From Pelomyxa schiedti (Eukaryota > Evosea > Pelobiontida > Pelomyxidae): a stretch of DNA of 20,728 bases. Made by a program: the position numbers and the translations under genes. The stretch's first letter is position 1; each line of letters starts with the position of its first letter. Below, piece after piece: positions 1 through 9,200 of this stretch. Under the pieces are notes generated by a model. It worked only from the letters and a program-made list of their open reading frames with translations. It was not told where the DNA came from and ran no database searches. The stretch lies in the NCBI GenBank assembly GCA_020536535.1, contig JAHLWZ010001084.1:1-20728 (forward strand), given 5' to 3'.

Positions 1-780
1 ATCTTGGTGTGATGATTGGGCGCCAAGTTGGCCAACTAATTATGGCCATTCACGGGAACCAGCGAGTTCAAGCTAACAGACCCCAGCCAACCGACCCACC
101 TTATAAACCCCTCTGTATTGTAAATAGTTAAGACAAAGTTGTTATATAAGCAAACACAAACATATGAGAACAGCAACACTATTCAGTCCACAACGTCCCT
201 CTCCTAGACCACCACTCTTACAATCAACATAAACAATTTGGTTGGTGGCTAACAAACCTATTTTTATGAATGAAGGAATGAAGGTCACTGCCACAAATGA
301 CTTCCCCATAAGGCAGTAAGGATGCCACACACCTCAAGGCCTGAGGTGCTCACACCAACTTGGTAATAGTTACGATCTGATTGCTAGTGATAAAGGTTTC
401 TCTTAATTCCCTTAGTTATTCTGTGTTATGTGTGATTCGTGCATAGGGTGATTGTGACGTCAATGCTATTGTGTTGGGTGATGGGAATCTGGTGACTCCT
501 GAGTTCACCCTGAGCTGGTGACTGGTGGGGACCCACAACACTGAGCAGCGCCGATCGGCACGCCAACTTTGGTGCCAGCCAGAGTCGTCGGGATCGTTGG
601 ACAAAGGGTGAGACTACGGGTTGGAAACAGATGAATTTTGTGAACTCTCTCAGTACCCTGCAGAACCAAGTGTGTGGTGTCCTGCACAATTGTTCCAGTG
701 TTTTGTTTATAAATGGCTTAAGTCTCGAAAGTGGCACGGTCCCACTGACCCCAATCAGATTCCTTATTTCCCGGCCGACG
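1..780. other. Intergenic stretch upstream of ORC5, possible tail of an upstream gene
   Basis: No gene is recognised here. Frame 2 is open from the window edge to a TAA at 74-76, so the last two dozen codons of an upstream plus-strand gene could be present, but an open run this short may be chance. The remainder should hold a 3' untranslated region and the ORC5 promoter. A TATAAA lies at 708-713, about 70 bases before the ORC5 start codon. A long antisense open frame (920 down to 426) reads Asn repeats only because it runs opposite a TTA/TTG repeat in ORC5 intron 1, and it is not called. Confidence 0.4.
708..713 (+). promoter_or_regulatory. TATAAA element upstream of ORC5
   Basis: A perfect TATAAA sits 67 bases before the proposed ATG at 781. 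The spacing suits a core promoter with a short leader. Other genes in the window do not show an obvious counterpart at this distance, so it may be coincidental in A+T-rich DNA. Confidence 0.25.
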
Positions 781-2545
781 ATGGAGGCGTTTTGCGGTGG
801 GCACCCAGAACGCGAGGCACAGATCGTCGCAGTCGATCGCGTGTTGCATTTGGTGCGTGGCATCGCGCAGTTATTGTTATTGTTATTGTTGTTGTTTGTT
901 GACATTTTGTTCTTGCCCAACAGTATGACGTGATTATGGAAAGTGCCAGTGCCACTTGCAGTGCTGTGTCAGTCTTGTGGCCTCCTCGATTCGCGGTGTT
1001 GTATGGGTGCATTGGCTCTGGCAAGTCCTTCAGTATGCATGTTTCCCTTTGTTCATCGAGTTTGATTGTGTTCCAAGTTTTACGGAGTATACTTGAAGTC
1101 AAAGGAAAAGCACACGTCGAGGTTCCTTGTGCTCTTCTGCGTGATATGCCCAATCGAAGCATCTTGAGCTTACTTAGGGTGGGTTTTTGTTTTGGAAAAC
1201 CAATAACTCATTGTAAATACCAGGAAGAGATTGAGTCACAGATTGAGTGGCCTGATACTTTTGATGTAAGTTCACAGCCTGTCCAATCGGAGGCACAATC
1301 ACCTGTCGAGGTTGAAGAACATTCTGAGCCTAAAAACATACCACGCCCGAAAAAGCCTGTCCTTGTAGTATGCAATTGTGCATTGTGGAATCTTTGAATC
1401 AACCAAAGAACAATGAAAGATATTCGATGATGCTGAGCATCTTAGTAAAGAACAGTATGAATGGTTGCAGCTGCTTCCATGCAACCCTACAGACTTGGTT
1501 GCTTGGTGTGATTGTTATGACGCCTTGGTGTTTCCGCTATTTATTTTCAACTGTGCCCAGTACCCGCCACATACACAGTACTTCTCAGCCGTCTGCAGTG
1601 GCTATCGATCTATACATAGACCTTTGCTAGTTTACTTCCCGCCTTACAGCGAAGGTTTCTCCCTTTCGGTTGCATCAAGTTCTGATCTGTCTGCTCTTGA
1701 AAAAAAGGATAGAACAGATTGCTGCCATTATTTCACCTTTAATTACTTCAGAGACTCTACAGAAAACATGTGTTGCCACGAAGTTGTTTTGAGTCTCTTT
1801 TTATTTATTTAACTTCCCTCTTTAGCTTACCTATGTCTCATGACATTAATTCTATCCGTTTCACTGCACAGCATACTCTTCAAGGGGTGGATATACAATG
1901 TTCAATTTTTCCTCGAATGGTTGGTTCCTAACTGTTCCGTAGCAACTGCACCTCCACAGAGGACTCCCCAATCAAGTGTACATTTGGTGCAACATTCCCC
2001 AAAAGTTTTCTGGACTGTAGACTCTGTATGCGAATTTTCTTCTTATAATTCTACCTCACCAGTGTTTAGACCTTTGTCCAACTACCAAGACTTACACGAC
2101 AGTAGGACTTTTCCCTTTAATGTGATTGCTTAGTAACCCATTTGCAGAGTTCTTCTAGTGTCATACATTCTATCACACGTAGTTAATTCCACGGTAAGTA
2201 AAGCAAAAAACAACTCAAAACTCAATAAACAAAATTCCACTCATTTCGCCCAATACACAACAACAGACTCAAACCCAAGCGGCGGAATTCTACGTTGATG
2301 AGCTTGTGGATAAATACTGCGAACTATTCCAGCCCACTGACCTGACAGCAGTGCTCAGCCACATCAAGCAGCTGATGGCACTGAGGGCAATAAAGTGCCC
2401 CAATGTATCACGGTTATCTCCACTGTGCTTCATGAAATCCAGGACAAGGATGGTGTGCTGTGTACCTGAGAAGGAGGCACTCCGTGTAGCCAAGTCACTA
2501 TCATACAACCTCCATGACCTCATGCCCCTAGCTCCACAATTTTGA
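781..2545 (+). CDS. ORC5: Origin recognition complex subunit 5 (spliced; middle not fully resolved)
   Basis: ORC5 is an AAA+ subunit of the complex that marks replication origins and helps load MCM in the nucleus. Supported exons are 781-852, 924-1032, 1078-1178, 1224-1367, and one from 1420 onward. The first carries an N-terminal REAQI segment like the RESQ of animal ORC5. Splicing joins a Walker A loop (YGCIGSGKS) to an ORC5-like strand, and the exon at 1420 begins with a Walker B (IFDDAEHL). A later FPPYSE matches the conserved FPxYS. The last exon (about 2271-2545) fits the ORC5 C-terminal winged-helix region, including DLTAVLSHIKQL and PEKEALRVAKSL. Between about 1500 and 2270 the exon order is uncertain. 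One frame change falls in a T run at 1787-1790, where the protein continues best with a T removed, and a second discontinuity lies near 2050. Family identification rests on motif order, and the middle could also be read with other introns. Confidence 0.8.
867..899 (+). repeat. TTATTG/TTGTTG tandem repeat inside ORC5 intron 1
   Basis: A TTATTG hexamer repeated and decaying into TTG triplets fills much of the first ORC5 intron (853-923). It forms the pyrimidine- and T-rich part ahead of the AACAG acceptor. On the opposite strand it would read as poly-Asn, which produces a spurious antisense open frame. Confidence 0.7.
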
Positions 2546-3034
2546 TTATCAACAAAAAACCCTGATCATTTGTTCATGTCTCACACAAATTTTTTGACAT
2601 GGGGTTGGTATCTTAAGGATACAGTGAAACATCCAGGTTCTTTTTTGTTTCCGTTGTTCACGGTTGCCAGCAGCACATCATTCATTCGCCACTGGTCGCA
2701 CAGCAAGCGTATGCGCCCACTGCTGCCGCTATGATGATGAGACCTCAGGTTGCTAGCCAATCGAATCATTCATTGAAGATCAAGAATTTTCTGGTTTTTT
2801 TGTAGGCTTGTCGCTGCTGGCAGCGAACAAACATGGGCAAGGACAGCCACAAACCGCCAGAGCCACACTCGTCTCCTTCTACCTCCCATTTGCCACCGGT
2901 GTGCAACACCGATCTGGGAGATAGAAACTCTGAATAAGCATCTCCCATGCCACCTATCTTCTCCCACAGACATTTATAGGAGCATACTAGAAAAGCGCCC
3001 AATTAAGCCTTTGCACCACAAACTCAACACCGCT
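2546..3034. other. Gap between ORC5 and the metallophosphoesterase motifs
   Basis: This 490-base stretch should hold the ORC5 3' end and the N-terminal half of the metallophosphoesterase, but I find no match to the latter. Two long open frames exist: one from an ATG at 2578 to a stop near 2752, and one that is open from about 2804 straight into the recognised phosphatase frame. Neither shows the expected DxH, GD or GNHD metal motifs. A candidate acceptor (a T run ending in TAG) lies at about 2805. Function is unassigned. Confidence 0.4.
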
Positions 3035-3586
3035 ATGACCACAACACCATTGGCAACCAACTGGCAAAACTTAGTAAGGAACCTCAACTGCGCTTCACCT
3101 TTCTTCTCTTTGATGTTCTTCCACATTCCCCTAGATGAGTACATGGCATTATGGAATGAAGTAGTGTGTATTGGAACGAAGGGGGAAAGAGCTTGCTGCC
3201 CAGATGTTTGTTTCTTCTGCAATCACCCCAATGTACTCACCATTCTTTTGCATTTGCCATATCACTATTTCAGCTCAACACTGGGCTCTATGACGCCCTT
3301 GTGGAGATGCATGACGTTCAAGTAGCTTCATGTGGTCATGACCACCTCAACGACTACTGTGGTGCCTTCTCAGAGCATCCTTGGTTGCAACTCTGTTACG
3401 GCAGAAAAATGGGGATTGGTGAATGGTACCCATTTGAGAAACCATGGGGCCAGAGTCTTCCATTTGACATTGGATTCCCAAGGCAATATTGGTTATTCTC
3501 TGTGGATAAGAAATGAACACGGCGAGCAGGAAGTACAACTGGAACATCAACCCAGTGATTATATACAGCACGAATGCTATTCCTGA
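3035..3586 (+). CDS. Purple-acid-phosphatase-like metallophosphoesterase, C-terminal half only
   Basis: The family is calcineurin-like metallophosphoesterases of the Dcr2/plant PAP29 group, which hydrolyse phosphoesters at a two-metal site. Visible are the HIP motif (FFHIPLDEY), then after a 68-nt intron (3206-3273) NTGLYDALVEM, the GHDH metal motif (SCGHDHLNDYCG) and LCYGRK, in the family order. The C-terminus needs a one-base shift at the GGGG run 3446-3449: before it the frame reads EKPWG, after it GARVFHLTLD and SLWIRNEHG, the family-typical ending, closing with TGA at 3586. No splice signal could explain that switch. The N-terminal metal ligands (DxH, GDxxxxG, GNHD) are absent from the 490 bases upstream, so as seen the product could not form a complete active site. 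The start is arbitrary: 3035 is an in-frame ATG, and the frame stays open back to about 2804. It may be a truncated pseudogene, a mis-assembly, or a gene whose 5' part has diverged beyond recognition. Confidence 0.7.
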
Positions 3587-4077
3587 ATTCCAAGTTTCCT
3601 TGGAATGCTTACAGAGACGCCTTATTTCGGCCTCCACCGCTGATTCCAATCAACCAAAACCGGGTTTAGGAGAATCATAAACGAAGTTGGTTGTGACTAT
3701 AGTCAAGTCTGTCATGATGTGTGACTTTTTTTTGAAGATGACATGTAAAAGCTGTAACAAGCAAGTACTCCTTTACGATTCAAACAGGAAGAGGGGGTTG
3801 GCAACGAGGGGATTTGAACTCTGAAAGGCCTGCTGTTTGATGTATTAGCGTAACTGATCGGATGAAAAGAAACACGAAATCTTACTTGTAAGGAGAAAAA
3901 TGAACGACGGGGATGCGGACGATGCGACTGCACGTTGTTAGTTGTTTGTTTTGTTTTGTAATATGACACACCAATCAATCAACAACACAAAAGAACAGGT
4001 AGATTTCTTTTCCCCGTTTCGTGATTAGAAGTATGGGAATCAAAAGCATTTGTTGACAAACCAACAAGGTTGAGGCC
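3587..4077. other. Intergenic region with a possible alternative RhoGEF first exon
   Basis: No independent gene is recognised. An ATG at 3900 opens a short, visibly G+C-rich frame of 14 codons (Asp/Ala-rich) ending in TAG. Its base composition resembles first exons elsewhere in the window. A donor at about 3937 spliced to an acceptor near 4139 or 4141 would join it in frame to the SH3 exon of the RhoGEF, giving that protein a different N-terminus. A short plus-strand frame at 3738 starts with two CxxC-like cysteines but stops after 28 codons. A minus-strand TTCAAATCC near 3806-3818 resembles a tRNA B box but does not fold as a tRNA. Confidence 0.35.
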
Positions 4078-6062
4078 ATGATGCTGCTACCACATTTTCA
4101 TGGTAAGCTTTGCTCCTTTTGCAATCTCTCCCTCAGAGAAGAAATAGGAAAGGCTGTGGAAGGCTATTCGGATGATTCTAATACTTTTATTATCCGTGCT
4201 GGTGATATTGTCCATATTCATTCTGTTGACAATGTTTTACGTTCCTTATTTTCTTTTTTTTTCCCTCTTTCTTATTGTGGTAGGACCAACTTTTATGTTG
4301 CAACACTGACGGTATTTTTTACTGGATTCCATCTTCCATAGTGACTGAATGTAACTTTTTTTCCATATTATACAATTAGTCTCCCACCCAATTTCTCCCT
4401 TACTCCCTTTCCTGACAGGGACACCAAGTGAATTAATACCTCCTCAACTTCCTCTTCCACCAGTACCAGACAGTTATGCTCACATATTCAGCATTCCCGC
4501 ATATAACCCACCACCGCCTCCCGTCTTCACGCCTTCCCAGGAGATCGACGCTCAACAAACAGTGCCACAACAAAGCGCCGAATTATCTCCGCAGGTGACT
4601 ACCCTGGAGCAGCCTCAGGAAGATGCTGCACTCTCCAAGAAAAAGGGCATGGCAGTTACTGAACTCATTGAAACAGAGAAAGTTTACGTAAATGATTTGC
4701 AGTTAGTTATTGAGGTCTATCATCTCACTGCCTTTTGGTCACCCACTTGCTTGTAGACACTTCTGACAACTAGTGCTTTAGGTTTTCATCAACCCGTTGA
4801 AGCAACAACGAATTCTGCCAGAAGACCAAATTGCTCTTCTTTTTGGCTCTATTGAAAGTATTTCTGGGATCAACTCAGTGCTTCTACAATCTCTTGTTGC
4901 TGGTGCATCTGTTCCTACTGCATTAGTTTCAATGGTAAAAGAAACTCTTGGAGACCATGACCAACTTCCAAAAAGCTCAGTTACCTCAAAGTATACTCAA
5001 CGTATTGTGCAAACATCGCTCAGCAGCTTGCAACTTACAATAAGCTCTACGCTGCGTCGAAACCATTCAAGAAATTCATGGACACAACCCATAAAAATCC
5101 CAAACTTAGGAAATTGGACCTGGTCACCTTTCTTTCCAAAGTATGTTACAAGGGCATATCTAATTCCCTCACATCTCGTAGCCAATGCAAAGGATATGCA
5201 AATATCCTCTCCTCCTCCGAGTATGGATAGCTTCAGAAAACATCACAGTCTAAATACTCTTAGGAAATTCTCAGGTACACCTCACCATTGGAACCAGATT
5301 ACAACACACTTAAAAACGCGGCGGAGAAGATCTCACAACTCGTCAGCGAAGTGAACGGTACACTTACTAAAACTTTCCTTGAGGCGTGTAATTTTATCAC
5401 AGAACGAAAAAGAAAAGAAGAAAATAGTGCCCGCATGTTCGAACTACAGAACCTGCTCTTCACTCCAGAAGGAAGGCTTATACAGATTGTGAAACCAACC
5501 CGCAAACTGCTTATTGAATCGGAAATAATCGAACACTCCCTTCCACTGACGGCCATTTCAGATGACAATTGGTCCTCTGGTCAAGTCTGTGCCATAATTT
5601 TAACCTAGAATTCACCAAGAAAAAAAACTCACAGACAGTGAGATGGATACTGTTCAGTGACGTGTACATCCGAGCAACGCAATCTCTACTTTCCTCACTC
5701 ATATCATCAAAGCTTACTCTGAAATCATACAATCACATATCTGATGTCTGCATACACGACCTCTATGCGCAAAGTTAGAATTCCACCTCAAACACTCCAA
5801 ACCAAAAATATCCCTCCCATAGCCAACCCTAAAACCAAACCCAAAACTAGAGCGCTCAAAGAACCCACAGAGGGTGCTTCTGACACTAAACCGCAGTGAT
5901 GGGAGCCAAGAGCAAATCATGGCCACTATCAAAAACGAAGGGGACAAAAAGCTGTGGATGGACATGGTAGCATCCGCCAAGGTGGAAATCGGCTGTGGTG
6001 CCAATGTACCATCCTCACGTGATGCCTCCAGTAGCATAAGTGTCAACAAAGGTTGGTCCTGA
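4078..6062 (+). CDS. SH3-DH-PH Rho guanine nucleotide exchange factor
   Basis: Ten exons join without a frame break to about 509 residues: 4078-4102, 4142-4233, 4284-4350, 4419-4714, 4782-4934, 4976-5140, 5182-5220, 5264-5579, 5609-5745, 5823-6062. Residues about 10-61 are an SH3 domain (RAGDIVHIHS, then YWIPSSIVTE). A Pro/Gln-rich linker follows (about 62-135). The DH domain spans about 138-315, from ELIETEKVYVNDL through LKVYSTYC to PMQRICKYPLLLREILRYT, the catalytic helices that bind Rho/Rac and release GDP. The PH domain spans about 345-485, from QIVKPTRKLL through RWILFSDVYI to the terminal helix NEGDKKLWMDMV. SH3 and PH domains usually guide such exchange factors to membrane or cortical actin. 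An in-frame TGA lies just before ATG 4078, but an upstream first exon starting at 3900 is possible. Intron 8 can be read as 29 nt (5580-5608) or 35 nt (with an AAG acceptor), differing by two residues. The target GTPase cannot be told from sequence. Confidence 0.9.
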
Positions 6063-6254
6063 TGCTGATGCTGGTGGCAAATGATTCTGTAACTTATATC
6101 ACCCAACAACACACCCTAAACCACCAACCAAAACCAAAAAAAAAAGCACAAAGAAGACACCCAACACCTAACTTCGTTTTTTTTTTCCTCTCCTTCTTTG
6201 GTTTCCGCTATTTCACGTTGTTGAAACGACAGGTGGAGCCAGAGCGAAAACGAA
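6063..6254. other. Short intergenic promoter region before LRR-PP2C
   Basis: About 190 bases separate the RhoGEF TGA from the ATG of the next gene. The region contains an A-rich run followed by a T/C-rich stretch near 6176-6200. No TATA box or poly(A) signal is evident. Confidence 0.4.
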
Positions 6255-9200
6255 ATGCAACCAACACAGCAGCAGGCTGCCCACGGCGGGAGCACCAGGG
6301 CGCACTCGCACACGCACGTGCCTCCCACGCGGCCGGCGCCCTCGCCCCCCGCTTCCCCCACGCCCTCGAGGAAACAGCAGGCGGCGCCGCCCGTGCTCCT
6401 TGCCGCGGCCACCACTCCCGCCCCCCAGGCTGCAACTGCCGCTGTAACCACAACGAGCACGAGCACGAGCACGAGCACTAGCACGAGCCAGGGAACCAGT
6501 TCCAGAGGGAGTGATGGGAGTGCGAGCAGTGGTGGGGGAGGGAGCGGGACCGGGAAGGGGGAGGTGGGGGAGGGGGAGGGGGGGCTGGAGGGGACACCAG
6601 GGGGAGAGGGAGCTGGATCGGGAGCGGGAGGCAGGGGCGGGATGGTGAAATACCCGGCGACTGCTGCCCAATTTGACAGGCACTTGCTCACTTGCATGGA
6701 ATACAAGAAGTCGAAGGAGGCGGATGAAACATTGGGTGGGTGGGTGTGGTGTCACATATTTTTGGGTTCTGGATGATTGTTGTTGTTATTGTTGGCTTCC
6801 ACAATTCCTCTGGGGCACTCATCTGATTGTTCCCTCTTATTCATTTTCATAATTCCAAATAGCAATGAATTCTGCTGCTGCGTCAGCACATCCATGGGCA
6901 GCTAATGGGAACAGGATAGCTTTGAAATCTAGGGTATGCAGTTACAATTAGTGGCTCTGGTTTCTTTTTTAAAAAAAAAAAAGAACCTTGGTAAACCAGA
7001 AACAATACGAGTCGACCCCAATGCCTTTTCCGTAGTTACAATGATTGACCTTAGTGGAAACCATTTCACTGTTCTTATTCCCTTTGTTGCTGAAAATTCT
7101 GACCAGTACTCATAGGAAATACCAAAGGAAATCTGGCTATTTACGCAACTGCAGTCACTGAGGATGTTTGGGAATAGACTAAAAGTACTGCCCCAAGTCG
7201 TCTGTCCCACTCTCCTCTACTTGGATTTGGGGTTTTCCCTCACTACACTCTCCTCTTCTCATCTTACTTCAGAAAAAACGAAATAGAAGTACTTCCCGAA
7301 GATTGGTCTGGGGTTCCAAATCTGAGAACCCTTGATGTTAATTGGAACAAGCTCTCTGTGGTAACTTTTTATTTTTGTTGTAGATGGAAGTCACTGGTAT
7401 TTTTTTAAACTCCCAAAAGCTTCCCACTGGACTTACACAAATTACCACCTTGCAAACTTCTGCACTATTGTTAAATTCTCTCACCGATTTACCCATTCTT
7501 CATTGCACAGAAGTAAGCCTTCTACTACTTGCAACTCTCCCTAATTTCTTTGACAGATGGATCTTTCGCATAATAAGTTTGCAACATTTCCACTGAATGT
7601 ATTTTCTTGTATGCCATTCTGTTCACCCAGCAAAGTTCCCAATAAAAGATTTGTGCAATGAAAAATCTATCTGCATTGACGATATGTGCGAATGAATTGA
7701 GGGAGATACCGCTACAAATTCAAACTCTTACCAACTTAAATAAGTATGCTACCTCTTAAACATCCTCTCATTTGATTAAATTTGAGGTTGAGTGATTATT
7801 CTAAATCTTTCAAGATTAGACTTGAGAAGAAATTCTCTAAAGATTCTGCCTCCCCAAATTGGTAAAAGACTATGCCTGCTCCCTTGCAATAGTTACAATC
7901 TTACCAAGAGAAGGCATGCTTACTGCCTTGCTATCGCTTTCCCTCCAGAAAAATGAATTGCTTGAACTGCCTCCTGAAATAGGCAATCTCGTATTATTAC
8001 GTGATATGAATGTGGCAAATAACAAACTTTCTACACTGCCTGCCTCTATCAGCAGTCTAACATCGTATTCAATGACATTTATCCTTTGTAACAACAAACA
8101 TGAATAAGATTGAAAACACTCCAATTGTGGTCCAACAACATAGTCAGCATCCCTGTATCATTTGCCCACCTCCCAAAACTACAGCTTGCTGAGTTGAGCT
8201 CCAATAGCATCTCTATGCTCCCTACGGAAATGCTACAGTCTCCTGTGCTTTCAATCATGCTGAACTCTAATTGTTTTCACTCTTTTCCTACAATTCCTGT
8301 ACTAACGGTACGACAAGAAGCTGTGGCTGCAATCCTACCGTGCCACTAATACTCTCCAGACAGAAATAAACTTGAGTTCAAACTCGGTGGAAGGCCCAGT
8401 TCATATTAAGGAGGGGAACTTACAGACACTTGCAATGAATAAAAATTCCATAACTGATTTTTCGATAACTCTAGACGCCGCCAGAGATTTGAGGTTAGTA
8501 GTCATAAGTCACTCTGCCAGGTCTGAGCAACAAAAAAGGAGTCTGTCACTGGCGTATAACAACATCAAGGCACTGCATGACACACTTTTTCCTAATGTCA
8601 GGCAGCTTCTGAATCTCAACCTCTCTGGAAATCAGTTAGCGTTTATTCCAGCATCAATAAGTTGCTTGAGTAACCTCCAGATACTTTCCCTCGGTTACAA
8701 CAGGGTTCCACTTTCCCCTCCACCTCTTCTTGTTCTAAATTAGCGTTAGCTGACTACTCTTCCCGGGTCTGTGGCGGACCTGACATCTCTACAAGGTTTT
8801 TTCTATGTTGCATCATTATTGCTGTGCTTGAGACTATCACTCATTCATTTAACCACTCTGCAGTTTTATTTCTTTCTGGGAACCCCCTACGGTGCGTACC
8901 TGCAGTTGTTCTAGCAATCCCTTCTCTAAAGAAACTGTATATGGTAAAATCACTTGGCTTTACTATGGTACCTACTTCAATATTCAGGCCAACACAGGCA
9001 TTCAGAACTTGCCTATGAACATAGGCTGCTTGCAAAAACTTGAAGTTGTGGACTTTACCTTCAATATCATCCCTGATGTATGAAACTACCTTTGTTTTGT
9101 TTCTAATGGAGGTAAAGATTACATTTTTATGCGAGGTCACTACACTAAAAGATATTAATCTTTCACACAATGCACTCACAACAATTCCGGAGTCTATCAC

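Noticed and set aside
426-920. 164-codon antisense open frame with an Asn run opposite ORC5 exon 1
   Set aside because: The Asn run is the complement of the TTA/TTG repeat in an ORC5 intron. The frame crosses that intron and exon, and shows no domain.
3796-3880. Minus-strand TTCAAATCC with flanking sequence resembling a tRNA T loop and B box
   Set aside because: The T stem does not pair, no matching acceptor strand is found on the 5' side, and no anticodon arm forms with a U before the anticodon. It is a chance B-box-like string.
6116-6755. Long antisense open frames opposite LRR-PP2C exon 1 (Pro/Arg/Ala-rich)
   Set aside because: High G+C content removes stop codons in all frames. The plus-strand frame joins in phase to the LRR exons, so the antisense frames are shadows.
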